DNA from: JBFAPK01 sp040676675
GTDB taxonomy: Bacteria; Actinomycetota; Actinomycetes; Mycobacteriales; Micromonosporaceae
DNA length: 64,000 nucleotides
Assembly (NCBI RefSeq): GCF_040676675.1
Contig: NZ_JBFAPK010000021.1
Coordinates: 1 to 64,000 of the forward strand
Direction: 5' to 3'
Position numbers and translations under genes: made by a program. This document shows positions 26,194-35,224 of this stretch, piece after piece. A model generated the notes under the pieces. That model saw only the letters and a list, made by a program, of their open reading frames with translations. It had not been told where the DNA came from and did not search any database. How positions within the stretch are numbered: position 1 is the first letter of the stretch; the number at the start of each line of letters is the position of its first letter.

Positions 26194-28344
26194 CTATCTC
26201 ACCATCACGACGGATCCGCGCCCGCCGATCCGCGCGCCCTCCACATCCAGGTTCGGCAGCACCCGGTCGAGCCACCGCGGCAGCCACCAGGCACCGCGCC
26301 CGGCCAGCGCCAGCACCGCCGGCACGAGCGTCATCCGGATCAGGAACGCATCCAGCAGAACGCCCACCACGAGCGCGAAGGCGATGGGCTTCAGCGTGGC
26401 GTCGCCGCCCGGGACGAAGCTCGCGAAGACCGAGATCATGATCAGCGCGGCCGCCGCGACCACGCGTGCCGAGGCGCCGAAGCCCCGGGTGACGGCGCGT
26501 CCCGGGTCGCCGCTCCGGGCGTACTCCTCGTGCATGCGGCTGACCAGGAAGACCTCGTAGTCCATCGCCAGGCCGAACAGCACCGCCATCAGGATGATCG
26601 GCATGAAGCTGATCACCGGCCCGGTCCGCGGGACCCCGATCGGATCGGCGAGCCAGCCCCACTGGAACACCGCGACCACGGCGCCCAGCGTCGCGCCGAC
26701 CGAGAGCAGAAAGCCCAGCGTCGCCTTCAGCGGCACCACCAGCGACCGGAAGGCCGCCAGCAACAGCAGCACAGACAGACCCACGACGAGCAGCGCAAAC
26801 GGTACGAGCGAGGCACGCAGCAACGCGGAGATGTCGATGCCGATGGCGGTCACGCCGGTGACCCCCACCGACGCACCACCCGCCGCCTCGATGTCGCTCA
26901 CCAACCGCTCGGTGCGTTCGTCCTGCGGCCCGGTCTCGGGGATCACCGTCAGCAGCGCGTACCGGCCGTCGGCGGAGAGCTCCGGGCGCCCGGCGGCGGC
27001 CACCCCGTCCACCGCGCCGAGCCGCTCGGCCAGCGCCGTGGCGGCGGCCCGGCGGTCGCCTTCGTTCGCCAGGTCGGCCAGGACCAGCAGCGGGCCGTTG
27101 AAGCCCGGTCCGAAGGAGGCGGCTGTCAGGTCGTACGCCCGCCGCTGCGTGCTCTCCGCCGGGGCGGAGCCGTTGTCGGTGAGCGCGAGCCGCAACCCCG
27201 CCGCCGGTACGGCCATGACGCCGAGCGCCGCGACGACGGCGAGGGTCGTGGCCAGCGGCCGGCGGGTGACCAGCCGGACCCAGCGCGCGCCCAGGGTGGG
27301 CCGGGCGTCCGCGGCCTCGCGCCGAACGGTCCGCGAGCCGGGCTTCGGGCGCAGCCGGTCGCCGGCGAAGCCCAGCACGGCCGGGATCAGGGTGACGGCC
27401 ACCAGCACCGCGACGATCACGGCGGCGGCCGCGGCCAGCCCCATCGCGGTCAGGAACGGGATCCCGACGACGGCCAGGCCGGCCAGGGCGATGACCACGG
27501 TGAGGCCGGCGAACACCACGGCGGTGCCGGCGGTGCCGATCGCACGGGCCGCGGACTCGGCCACGCGCATACCCGAGGCCAGTTGTGACCGGTGCCGCGC
27601 GACGATGAACAGCGCGTAGTCGACGCCGACCGCCAGACCGAGCATCAGGGCCAGGGCCGGCGCGGTCGTCGGCAACGTCAGCACGCCCGCGACCGTGGCC
27701 AGGCCGGCGACGGTCGCGCCCACCCCGAGCAGCGCGGTGAGCAGAGGTAGCCCGGCCGCCACCATTGAGCCGAAGGTGATGACGAGGACGACCAGCGCGA
27801 TCAGCAGCCCCGCCGCCTCGGTGCCGTGGCCACCGTCGGCGGGGCTGCCCCCGTACGCCGGGCCGCCGAACTCCACCCGCAGCCCGGCCTCGCGGACCGG
27901 CCGGAACACGTCCTCCAACGCTTCGAGGGAACCGGGCCTCAGCTGGGCACGCCGCTCCTGATAGTCCACGACGGCCAGGGCGACGCGACCGTCCGGCGAG
28001 ACCATCTTCGCGGCGAACGGGTCCACCACCCCGGCCACCTGCGGCGCCTTCGCGGCGGCGGCGAGGGTGCGCGCGATGACGGCCCGGTGCTCGGCGACCT
28101 CGCGGCCGGCGGGCGCGACGAGCACCACCTGCGCGGCGGTGCCCGACGAGGACGGGAACTGCTCGGCGACGATGGCCAGGGTCCGTTGGGCGCGCGAACC
28201 GGGGATCGAGAAGTCGTCCTCGTACGAGCCGCCGGCGGTGGCGGCGAGCGCCCCGGCGGCGACGAGGACGGCCAGCCAGGCCACCAGGACGGTCCGGCGG
28301 CGCCGGTGGGCCCAGGCGCCGAGCCGATAGAGCGATGCGGCCAT
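26194..28344 (-). CDS. MMPL/RND-family transporter
   Basis: A 716-aa membrane protein with the two-fold RND layout: TM1, a large extracytoplasmic loop (residues 35-170), TM2-6 with ALMLGLAVGVDYALFIVARHR, a second TM7 and loop (about 360-510), then TM8-12 with ILMAVLFGLAMDYEVFLVSRMHEEY. The GxDY/MDY motifs are the expected proton-relay regions of MmpL-type exporters. These move lipids, drugs or siderophores outwards. It is first in an operon with a two-component system. Confidence 0.92.
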   Translation of the reverse strand: MAASLYRLGAWAHRRRRTVLVAWLAVLVAAGALAATAGGSYEDDFSIPGSRAQRTLAIVAEQFPSSSGTAAQVVLVAPAGREVAEHRAVIARTLAAAAKAPQVAGVVDPFAAKMVSPDGRVALAVVDYQERRAQLRPGSLEALEDVFRPVREAGLRVEFGGPAYGGSPADGGHGTEAAGLLIALVVLVITFGSMVAAGLPLLTALLGVGATVAGLATVAGVLTLPTTAPALALMLGLAVGVDYALFIVARHRSQLASGMRVAESAARAIGTAGTAVVFAGLTVVIALAGLAVVGIPFLTAMGLAAAAAVIVAVLVAVTLIPAVLGFAGDRLRPKPGSRTVRREAADARPTLGARWVRLVTRRPLATTLAVVAALGVMAVPAAGLRLALTDNGSAPAESTQRRAYDLTAASFGPGFNGPLLVLADLANEGDRRAAATALAERLGAVDGVAAAGRPELSADGRYALLTVIPETGPQDERTERLVSDIEAAGGASVGVTGVTAIGIDISALLRASLVPFALLVVGLSVLLLLAAFRSLVVPLKATLGFLLSVGATLGAVVAVFQWGWLADPIGVPRTGPVISFMPIILMAVLFGLAMDYEVFLVSRMHEEYARSGDPGRAVTRGFGASARVVAAAALIMISVFASFVPGGDATLKPIAFALVVGVLLDAFLIRMTLVPAVLALAGRGAWWLPRWLDRVLPNLDVEGARIGGRGSVVMVR

Positions 28345-28612
28345 GACGGCGAACTCCCGTGGTCGAGGATCAGGGAGCCTCAGCACACCGCCCGTGCCTG
28401 ACGACCCGGCGCCCGCGAACCTGACGGTTGCCTGACGATGCGCGGTCAGCCGGGCGGCGTCGTCCGCCGCGATGCCCGCGGCACTGGGTGATGTCGCTCC
28501 ATCACCGGAGCCGGTGCGGGAGCGGTGCGGAGAGGCCCGCGCCGGGAGTCGCGTGCGGCGAGCAGCCGAGGATCGCCCGCGGGCCGGTCCGGACCTGGTA
28601 CCTGGTCTAGGC
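28345..28612. other. intergenic region upstream of the MMPL operon
   Basis: No gene is supported. It must contain the minus-strand promoter of the MMPL operon and, at 28608-28613, a plus-strand TAGGCT hexamer that looks like a -10 for the following degenerate reading frame. Confidence 0.4.
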
Positions 28613-28875
28613 TTGCCCCGGCTTACTACGGTCGGGGCCGAGCCCACCGCCGAGTTCTCGACCGAGGTCGCGTCACCGCTGGAGATTGGACCCGGATTCC
28701 TGTCGTGGCTGCTTCCGACACCGTCGCCGACGTTCTCGCCAACCCCCACGACCGAGGCGAACGCCGTCGGGAGCGCGATCTGTAGCGTCGCCTTCCTGCT
28801 GGCGGTCGGCGTCGCGGTGTATCTGATCTTCAACTCGGCGAAGTCCAAGGCGCGCTTCGACGAGACGCTACGAGT
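28613..28875 (+). pseudogene. broken or frameshifted start of a membrane-anchored gene
   Basis: In this frame the translation reads like a genuine protein: a Pro/Thr spacer (LLPTPSPTFSPTPTTEANA), a TM helix (AICSVAFLLAVGVAVYLIF) and a basic stop-transfer (NSAKSKARFDETLR). It has no good start codon and no stop where protein-like sequence ends; the frame instead runs out into a shadow reading past 28880. The next real frame begins at 28875 one register away. A 1-nt frameshift joining the two would give a single TM protein with a helical cytoplasmic tail. This is either a true mutation or a sequencing error. Confidence 0.4.
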
Positions 28876-29213
28876 TGACCACGAAGGGCGAGATCAACGT
28901 GACTGGCGACATCATCCGGGCCGAGTCGGGCGCCATCGTGAACAACCGGGCGACCGTCACGAACTCGTTCAACAACCTGGCCGAGCGGTACGACCCCGGG
29001 GTGGCGGAGGCCCTCGTCAAGCTGGAGCGCGCCGTCGCGGAGTCGGAGAACTCCGAGGCGCGGGAGCTTCTCGCCGCGTTCCTGGACGCGCTCGGGTCCG
29101 AGAGGCAGCAGCCGTCCGTACTCAAGCGACTGTTCGCGGGCATCCAGGAGGTCGCGCCGGGGGTCGCCGCCATGACCGACGTCGTGGCCAGGATCTCCAG
29201 CATCTGGAGTTGA
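28875..29213 (+). CDS. small helical protein of unknown function
   Basis: A 112-aa protein from a TTG start (a GTG at 28899 is possible). It begins with TKGEINVTGDIIRAESGAIV, a short beta-rich polar segment, followed by NNRATVTNSFNNLAERYDPG and amphipathic helices (VAEALVKLERAVAESENSEA, LLAAFLDALG, VLKRLFAGIQEVAPGVAAM). There is no signal peptide or TM helix in this part. Codon use is less GC3-biased than its neighbours. I do not recognise the family. It may be the cytoplasmic part of the TM-containing frame just upstream, and it precedes a membrane-anchored binding-protein gene. Confidence 0.55.
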   Translation: MTTKGEINVTGDIIRAESGAIVNNRATVTNSFNNLAERYDPGVAEALVKLERAVAESENSEARELLAAFLDALGSERQQPSVLKRLFAGIQEVAPGVAAMTDVVARISSIWS

Positions 29214-29243
29214 TCCACTCGGGACCGGGTGGCGGGGTCTGGC

Positions 29244-29258
29244 TAGGCTGACCGGCTG
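29244..29258 (+). promoter_or_regulatory. leaderless promoter -10 (TAGGCT)
   Basis: TAGGCT at 29244-29249 precedes the GTG at 29258 by eight bases with no Shine-Dalgarno. The binding-protein-like gene can therefore be transcribed as a leaderless message independent of the upstream ORF. Confidence 0.5.
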
Positions 29259-30451
29259 TGCCGCTGACCCCCCGCCGTACCTCCACCCTGCTGAGATCGC
29301 TGCGAACCTGGGGGCCCGTGCTGGTGCTCTCCGTGGTGGTGATCGTCGCGGCTGGGATCGTGGCCGTCGGGCTGCGCACCACGCCGGTCTCCCCGGCCCG
29401 GCCGATCCCGGTCTCCAGCGGGTCGTGGGCGCCGTTCGTGGGGCCGCAGCTACCCGACGGCGGGCCCGTCGCCCGGCTCGTCGTCCAGGTGCTCCGGCAG
29501 TCCGGGTACTCCCCCGAGATCAGCTACGCCAACTCCTGGTCGCTGGCCGAGGAGCAGGTCACCTCGGGCGCCTCCGTCGGGGTCTTCCCGCTCGTGGGCA
29601 GCGCGACGCGGCGCGCCCGCCTGCTGCTCTCCGACCCGCTCGTCGACTTCGAGTACGTGCTCTTCTACGACCGCCGCCGGGGTACGCCGCGGGTCGCCAC
29701 GGCCGCCGACCTCGCCGCGCTGCGGGTGGGCCGCGTCGCCGGCTACGACTACTGGAGCGAGTTCGAGGCGGCGGCGACGAACACCGTCCGGTTCGAGTCG
29801 GCGCTGGACGCGTTCCGGGCACTGGCCGACGGGAAGGTGGACGTGGTGGCCGAGGGGCTGCTCTCCGGTCAGGCCGTGCTGACCGACCCCGCCTTCGCGG
29901 CCGACGCGACGGACTTCGACCACCTGCGCGGGGATGGCCCGCTGGTGCACTCGGTACAGGGGCTCTACTTCATGATGCCCCGTACCTCCGAGGCGGCCGC
30001 GGTGATGCGCCGGTTCAACCGGGAACTGGCCCGTACCCGCCGGAGCCCCGAGTACGCCGACATCGTCGCGCAGCTCAAGCCGTCCGAGTTCCAGGAGGTG
30101 AGCCTCGCCCCGGTCGGCGCGACGGGACTGGTGGAGCTGCTCGACGCGGCCGGGAGGCCGGCGCTGCTCGCCCCGCAGGGGACCCGGGCCCGGGTGCTCT
30201 CCTGGCCGGAGCAGTTCGGCGGCGCGGCGGCCGGCACCCCCGGCGCGCCAGGCAGCCCGGGCGGCCCGGGCGGCCCGGGCGGCCCGGGCGGCCCGGGCGG
30301 CCCGGGCGGCCCGGACGGCCCGGGTACCGGAGGCGTCCGCCCCGGCGCCGGGCGGGTCCTGGTCCAGGTGAAGATCACCAACGGGCCGGCGCGCGGTCGC
30401 GTGCTCTACGTCGACGCCCGGGCCCTGCTGCTGGAGCGGAGCGGCTCGTGA
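29258..30451 (+). CDS. membrane-anchored family-3 solute-binding-like protein with collagen-like tract
   Basis: A 397-aa protein. A TM helix (residues ~19-42) anchors it outside the cell. Residues 55-285 resemble a periplasmic binding protein type 2 / SBP family 3 domain (WAPFVGPQLPDGGPVARLV, RVGRVAGYDYWSEFE, DGKVDVVAEG, FMMPRTSEAAAVMRRFNREL). Residues about 328-352 are a collagen-like run of Gly-Gly-Pro triplets encoded by a 9-bp repeat, followed by a short beta domain (VLVQVKITNGPARGRVLYVD). No ABC permease genes are linked, so it may act as a sensor or adaptor. The stop overlaps the next start by 4 bp (GTGA). Confidence 0.75.
   Translation: MPLTPRRTSTLLRSLRTWGPVLVLSVVVIVAAGIVAVGLRTTPVSPARPIPVSSGSWAPFVGPQLPDGGPVARLVVQVLRQSGYSPEISYANSWSLAEEQVTSGASVGVFPLVGSATRRARLLLSDPLVDFEYVLFYDRRRGTPRVATAADLAALRVGRVAGYDYWSEFEAAATNTVRFESALDAFRALADGKVDVVAEGLLSGQAVLTDPAFAADATDFDHLRGDGPLVHSVQGLYFMMPRTSEAAAVMRRFNRELARTRRSPEYADIVAQLKPSEFQEVSLAPVGATGLVELLDAAGRPALLAPQGTRARVLSWPEQFGGAAAGTPGAPGSPGGPGGPGGPGGPGGPGGPDGPGTGGVRPGAGRVLVQVKITNGPARGRVLYVDARALLLERSGS
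30240..30325 (+). repeat. 9-bp tandem repeat encoding a collagen-like segment
   Basis: GGCGGCCCG is repeated about seven times in frame, with degenerate units at both ends, giving Gly-Gly-Pro triplets. A slippage-prone tract of this kind can vary in length between strains without shifting frame. Confidence 0.85.
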
Positions 30452-31953
30452 CCCAGCTGCGGATTCTCGCCCCGGTGGTGGTCGACTTCTACGCGGTACC
30501 GGGCGCGGCGCTGCGCGAACCGGAGTCGTACGCGCGCTTCTGGGCCGAGCGCCAGCCGGAGGTGGACGCGCTGCTGGCGCGGCTCGCGCCCGCGCCGCCG
30601 GCCGGGCAGCCCGTACCGGCCGAGCAGTCGGCGCGGCCGGCCGAGCCCGCCGCGCGGCCGGCTGGAGCGTCGACGGCGCGCCCGGTGGCGCCGGTCCCCG
30701 CCGTCGTGCTGGAGCACACCCGGCCCGCCAGCTCGCTGAACCTGTACCGGACCATCAGCGAGGACGCGGTCGAACGCCCGTTGCACGTGCTCACGGGCAC
30801 GCTGCGGGAGGAACACCTGCCGGGCGTGTTCACCGACGACGGCGATGTCCTGCCCGACGGGGTCAGCGAGATCACCTTCCGGCTCTACGACCACGGCCTC
30901 ATGCTGCTGGAGCTGCTGGCGGAGGTGGCGCCGTCGGTCACCGTCCCCGACGGCGGCCTGCCGGAACGGCTGGACGACCTCCAGGCCCGCGCGGTGGCCA
31001 TCGGCGAGCGGGTCGCGCTGGCGGTCGTCCGGACGTACCTCGACCCGGTGCTGGAGCTGCTCCGCGACCGGGACTCCGACGAGCGGATCCTGCTCGCGGC
31101 CACGCCCGCCGACGATCCGGTGACCGTGGAGTTCGGCGAGCCGCTCTGGGTCACCCGGAGCCTGATCGTTCCGCCGGGCGGGCCGGGCGCCGAGGCGGTG
31201 GTGCGGCACTGGGTCAAGGACGTGGTGGGAGCCGGCGACGACCGGCCGCCGGCCGAGCGGCTGATCGACGGCGAGCTGGACCACCTCGCCCGCTGGCTGA
31301 ACTACGTCTTCATGGACCGGCACGGCGCCGGCGGCGGGATGCGTCCCGGCGACCCGTTCCGCGACCAGTGGGAGGCGCTGCGCTACGCGCAGGTCTTCTA
31401 CGGCGTCCTGGACCGGATCGACGCCCGGTTGTCGAAGATCCTGGCGGACTCGGCGGCGGCCGGCAGCCGTTGGGAGCTGGAGCAGCTCAAGGGCGCCCTG
31501 ATGAGCCTGAGCCAGCGCGCCGAACTGATCATCATGGAGCGGCAGAACCTGGCGAAGTACCTCAAGCGCGCGGTACGCGTCGAGATGGACGCGATCCTGG
31601 CCTTCTGGGACTACGACGAGCTGCTGGCGCAGCCGGTACGCTTCAAGATCGATGTCTGTGACCGGCGGCTCGCGGAGTTCGCCGCGCGGCGGACGGCGCG
31701 GTCCACGATGTTCACCGACCTGATCCTGCTCGGCATCGGTGTCACGTCCATCCTCGGCACGGCCCTGTCGGTGACCGAGTTCGGCCGCTCGATCGCCAGC
31801 GACCCCGAGATGTCGGTCTACGACCTGGGCCGTTCCTCCATCGTGGAGTGGGTGGCCGCGCAGCCGGCGGACGCCGTCCTGGTCACCTCCGGGGTCGTCT
31901 CGGCGCTGCTGGTGGTCATGTACCTCTTCTTCCGGCGGGACAACCAGGCGTGA
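30448..31953 (+). CDS. membrane protein of unknown function with two C-terminal TM helices
   Basis: A 501-aa protein. An N-terminal cytoplasmic alpha/beta region (QLRILAPVVVDFYAV) with an Ala/Pro linker (residues 45-80) is followed by a long mainly helical region (SQRAELIIMERQNLAKYLKR, VEMDAILAFWDYDELL) and a C-terminal TM hairpin (about 422-445 and 474-492). The helical stalk before paired C-terminal TMs recalls CorA-type topology, but no GMN motif is present, so transport cannot be claimed. Translation is coupled to the collagen-tract binding protein by a GTGA overlap, so the two probably form a membrane complex. Confidence 0.7.
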   Translation: MTQLRILAPVVVDFYAVPGAALREPESYARFWAERQPEVDALLARLAPAPPAGQPVPAEQSARPAEPAARPAGASTARPVAPVPAVVLEHTRPASSLNLYRTISEDAVERPLHVLTGTLREEHLPGVFTDDGDVLPDGVSEITFRLYDHGLMLLELLAEVAPSVTVPDGGLPERLDDLQARAVAIGERVALAVVRTYLDPVLELLRDRDSDERILLAATPADDPVTVEFGEPLWVTRSLIVPPGGPGAEAVVRHWVKDVVGAGDDRPPAERLIDGELDHLARWLNYVFMDRHGAGGGMRPGDPFRDQWEALRYAQVFYGVLDRIDARLSKILADSAAAGSRWELEQLKGALMSLSQRAELIIMERQNLAKYLKRAVRVEMDAILAFWDYDELLAQPVRFKIDVCDRRLAEFAARRTARSTMFTDLILLGIGVTSILGTALSVTEFGRSIASDPEMSVYDLGRSSIVEWVAAQPADAVLVTSGVVSALLVVMYLFFRRDNQA

Positions 31954-31984
31954 CCGGTCATCCACGCGGCACGGGCCGGGCGGC

Positions 31985-33205
31985 ATGAGGCAGGCGCTGC
32001 GCAGCCGGGCCATCCGCACCTTCGCCGTCACGCAGTTCCTGCTGGAGGTGCAGTTCTGGTTCCCGGTCTGGCTGATCTACCTGCTGGACCTGGGCTTCCC
32101 GCTGACCACGGCGGTGCTCGCCGACGGGGTGTTCCGGATCGTCTCGGTGGCCTGCGAGTTCCCGCTGGGCGTCGTCGGGGACCTGCTCGGGCGGCGCCGG
32201 ACGTACCTGGCGCTGGCCGGCGCGACGATCGTGACGTACGCGGCGATCACCCAGATCCACTCGGTGGGGGTGCTCTTCGGGGTCTGGGTGCTCTGGGGCG
32301 TGCAGTGGGCGCTGGGTTCCGGCGCGGCCAGCACCTACCTCTACGAACTCTGCGCGGTGCAGCAGCCGCAGGTCGACCCGGCCAAGGCGTTCGGGCTGGT
32401 CCGCGCGGTCGGCAACGTGGCCGTGCTGCTCTCCCTGCTGGCCGCCGGCTACCTCTACGACGTGGATCCGCGGCTGCCCTTCGCGATCACCGCCGGGCTG
32501 GCCGTGGTCGCGTTCCTGCTCGCGCTCACCCTGCCGGAGGTCGCCCGGCCCCGGGTGGTGCCCACGCTGGGCGCGCTGGTCGCGGACGTGCGGGCCGTGG
32601 CCGCCGATCCCCGGGTACGCCGGGTCGTCTGGCTCGGGGCGCTGTTGCTGCTCTTCGGCTGGAGCGCCCGCATCCTGTTCCAGCCCCTGGCGCTGGAGCT
32701 GGGGCTGTCGCCCGAGGTCACCGGCTGGATGTACGCCGTCTTCGCGGCCGCCTCGGTGGCGGGCGGGCTGGCGGCCGGCTACCTCGCCACCCGGCGCCGG
32801 GCGGCGCTGACCGTCGTGTTCGTGCTGCTGCTGGTGCCGCTGGTGGCCACCGCCCGGCTGACCTGGCTCGGCCCGTTCCTGTTCCTGCCGATACTGGGCT
32901 TCGCGTACGCGCTGGGCACCACCGTGCTGGAGGTCCTCACCAACGAGGTGACCCCCCGAGCGGTTCGCGGGATGGTCTTCGGGCTGGTCACCTGCCTGGG
33001 CGGGATCGGCATCGCGGTGGCCCGCCCGGGTCTCGGCGTGGTCGCCGACCAGCGGTCCGTGGCGTTCGGCTTCGCGCTCTGGGCCGCGATCGGGATACCC
33101 GTGCTGGCGCTGGCCGCTCCGGCGATCCGCCGCCTGCGTCCGGGGCGCCCGCCCGCGCCCGCCGTACCGCCGCTCGACGAGCCGTCCGGAGCGGCCCGCC
33201 CCTGA
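31985..33205 (+). CDS. MFS transporter
   Basis: A 406-aa protein with about 12 TM helices. The MFS motif A-like loop is seen as GVVGDLLGRRRTYL after TM2, and a helical repeat starts near residue 205 (VRRVVWLGALLLLFGWSARI). It resembles drug- or metabolite-efflux MFS proteins. It lies 31 bp after the preceding membrane protein gene on the same strand, so cotranscription with the 29-32 kb cassette is possible. Substrate unknown. Confidence 0.88.
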   Translation: MRQALRSRAIRTFAVTQFLLEVQFWFPVWLIYLLDLGFPLTTAVLADGVFRIVSVACEFPLGVVGDLLGRRRTYLALAGATIVTYAAITQIHSVGVLFGVWVLWGVQWALGSGAASTYLYELCAVQQPQVDPAKAFGLVRAVGNVAVLLSLLAAGYLYDVDPRLPFAITAGLAVVAFLLALTLPEVARPRVVPTLGALVADVRAVAADPRVRRVVWLGALLLLFGWSARILFQPLALELGLSPEVTGWMYAVFAAASVAGGLAAGYLATRRRAALTVVFVLLLVPLVATARLTWLGPFLFLPILGFAYALGTTVLEVLTNEVTPRAVRGMVFGLVTCLGGIGIAVARPGLGVVADQRSVAFGFALWAAIGIPVLALAAPAIRRLRPGRPPAPAVPPLDEPSGAARP

Positions 33206-33286
33206 ACGACGGGCCGGTTGGTTTGTCGGCCGCCGCTCCTAGAGTGGATCCGCCCGTTGGCCCGAGACGATATGGAGCGGATCCCG

Positions 33287-33928
33287 ATGGCGTACCTCCC
33301 CGACCTGGACCGGCTGCTCACCGGCGGCTCCCGCTACCTCGACGGGCCCGTCGCGTACGTGATCGAGCCGCACCGGGTCGGCGACGTCGTGCTCCCCACC
33401 GGCCGGGTGGTCGGCTGCGATCCGCTCACCGTGGCGGGAGAGACTTCGGCCTTCACTGCCGAGGTCGCGCCGGGCACCTACCCGCTGGTGGCCTGGGTGG
33501 CGGTACTGCTCGAAAACGGTGTCGAGTCGCAGCGGCGGGTCGCCGCCCTGCAACTGGTCGTCCGTCCCGGACCCGTGCGTTGGGAACCGGCGCTGCGACC
33601 AGGGTGGGAGACGTCCGAACTGGGCGACGACGAGTACTTCGGCTACGGGGTGGACGCGGGTCTCGGCACGCTCGCCGACGAGGCAGCGGTACGGGCGCTG
33701 GTGGACTGGGACTACGACCGGATCGACGACATGTTCATCCCCTCCCGGTGGCCGGAGGCGCCGGTCCCGGGCGCGGTGGGCGGGGTGGTCGACGGGACCA
33801 CCGGGGCGAACGTCCTCGCGGTCGGGTCGGGCTGGGGCGACGGGAGCTATCCGACCTTCGTCGGCCGGACCGCCTCGGGCCGGGTCGGAAGCTTCGTCAC
33901 CGACTTCATGGTCGTACCGCGCGACTGA
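33287..33928 (+). CDS. DUF4241 protein
   Basis: A 213-aa protein whose C-terminal part (YFGYGVDAGLGTLADEAAVR, ANVLAVGSGWGDGSYPTFVG, VGSFVTDFMVV) matches DUF4241, a family of unknown function found widely in actinobacteria and often near toxin-immunity genes. No signal peptide or TM is seen. ATG 33287 has GGAG nine bases upstream; ATG 33272 is an alternative. It ends before a strong hairpin. Confidence 0.85.
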   Translation: MAYLPDLDRLLTGGSRYLDGPVAYVIEPHRVGDVVLPTGRVVGCDPLTVAGETSAFTAEVAPGTYPLVAWVAVLLENGVESQRRVAALQLVVRPGPVRWEPALRPGWETSELGDDEYFGYGVDAGLGTLADEAAVRALVDWDYDRIDDMFIPSRWPEAPVPGAVGGVVDGTTGANVLAVGSGWGDGSYPTFVGRTASGRVGSFVTDFMVVPRD

Positions 33929-33948
33929 GCCACCGGAGGCCCCGACGG

Positions 33949-33979
33949 CTCGCCCCGCCACGGATCGTGGCGGGGCGAG
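33949..33979. terminator. bidirectional hairpin terminator
   Basis: A perfect 13-bp stem (33949-33961 / 33967-33979) with a 5-nt loop separates the convergent DUF4241 and S8 peptidase genes. Confidence 0.8.
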
Positions 33980-34003
33980 ACGGGTGGGCGGAGCGGCGCC
34001 GGC

Positions 34004-35224
34004 TTACCGGATGGGCGCCGGCGGCGGCAGCGCCGGTGCGGGCACACCGGACCGGCGCGCCCGGCGGGCGGAGCGCACCAGCAGCGCGCCGACCAGGATC
34101 ATTACCAGGCCGGGTACCAGGCCACCCAGTGCGAGCAGCACGTACGTCCAGTCGAACGGCTGCCCGACCCGCGCCGGCGTACCGTCGTCGCCCGGCCCGA
34201 AGTGCGCCGGGTCGCCGTGCTCCTTGGCCGGCAGGACCGCCGGCTCGGGCTTGAGCGCGGCGGCGGCCTTCATCGCCGCGTCGGCGTCGACCATGCCGTA
34301 CCCGGTCTGCGGCGAGTGGCCCGAGCGGTAGCGCGAGGCGGTCTGGATCAGGAGCTGCTCGACCTGGCGCGGCGCGAGGTCCGGATACTTCGACTTGATC
34401 AGCGCGACGACGCCGGAGACCAGCGCGGTCGCCGACGAGGTGCCCTCGATCTCCACCCGTCCCTTGGTCCGCGCGTCCGCGGCGTTGATCTTCGTGCCGG
34501 GCGCCAGCACGTCGACGTAGCTGTGCACGTTCGAGAAGCTGGCCGCCTTGCCCGACGGCGTCGCGGCACCCACCCCGATCACGCCTGGGAAGTTGGCCGG
34601 GTACGAGATGACGTTGCCCTCCTCGCCCTCGTTACCCGCGGCGGCGACCACCACGACGCCCTTCGAGTTGGCGTACGCGATGTCCGCCGCCACGCCGTCG
34701 TCGTAGAACTGCGCGATGTTCGAGATGGAGCCGAGCGACAGCGAGATCACGTCGGCCCCGGACCTGACGGCTTCGGTGATGGCGGTCCGCGTCGGGTTCG
34801 CCTTCTGCTGCGTACCGGTCGCAGGCCCGACCGGCTCGTCGGTGAAGTCGGGGTCCCCCTCGTCGCGGAGCACCCGGTATCCGACAACCTTCGCCTTCGG
34901 CGCCACGTCGAGCACGCTCGAAGCCATCGCGGTGCCGTGCAACCCGTACCACTTCTCGTGCTGGTCGGTCTCGCCGAGTTGGTCCGGTCCCTCGGTCGCC
35001 CGGCCCTTGAGGACCGGGTGGTCCGTACGGATCCCGCTGTCGACGACGGCGACGGTCACGCCGTCCCCCTCGGACGTGGGCCAGACCGCCGCCACCGACA
35101 TCGCGCCGATCTCCCAGCCGGGGGCGGCCAGCGCCGCCGGCGCGCCGGCCAGCACGACCGAGGCGGCCAGCGCCACGGCGCCACCGGCGCCGAGCAGGCG
35201 GGCCGCCGTGCGACGGTTGCTCAC
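34004..35224 (-). CDS. mycosin-like S8 serine protease
   Basis: A 406-aa secreted, membrane-tethered subtilase. A signal peptide (to about residue 33, AALAAPG) is followed by the catalytic triad: Asp in VAVVDSGIRTDHP, His in LHGTAMASSVLD and Ser in GTSSATALVSGV, with the oxyanion Asn in VVAAAGNEG. The C-terminus has a TM helix (YVLLALGGLVPGLVMILVGALLV) and a basic Pro-rich tail. This is the architecture of mycosins that process type VII secretion substrates, though no ESX core genes are in the window. The GTG overlaps the stop of the upstream proline-rich gene (GTGA), so the pair is coupled. Confidence 0.9.
   Translation of the reverse strand: MSNRRTAARLLGAGGAVALAASVVLAGAPAALAAPGWEIGAMSVAAVWPTSEGDGVTVAVVDSGIRTDHPVLKGRATEGPDQLGETDQHEKWYGLHGTAMASSVLDVAPKAKVVGYRVLRDEGDPDFTDEPVGPATGTQQKANPTRTAITEAVRSGADVISLSLGSISNIAQFYDDGVAADIAYANSKGVVVVAAAGNEGEEGNVISYPANFPGVIGVGAATPSGKAASFSNVHSYVDVLAPGTKINAADARTKGRVEIEGTSSATALVSGVVALIKSKYPDLAPRQVEQLLIQTASRYRSGHSPQTGYGMVDADAAMKAAAALKPEPAVLPAKEHGDPAHFGPGDDGTPARVGQPFDWTYVLLALGGLVPGLVMILVGALLVRSARRARRSGVPAPALPPPAPIR

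Noticed and set aside
30240..30325. Short direct repeats considered as CRISPR
   Set aside because: The 9-bp contiguous units have no spacers and encode Gly-Gly-Pro in frame with a real gene.
30448..31953. CorA-type magnesium transporter
   Set aside because: The long helical region and C-terminal TM pair are suggestive, but no GMN motif exists at the end of the first TM helix.
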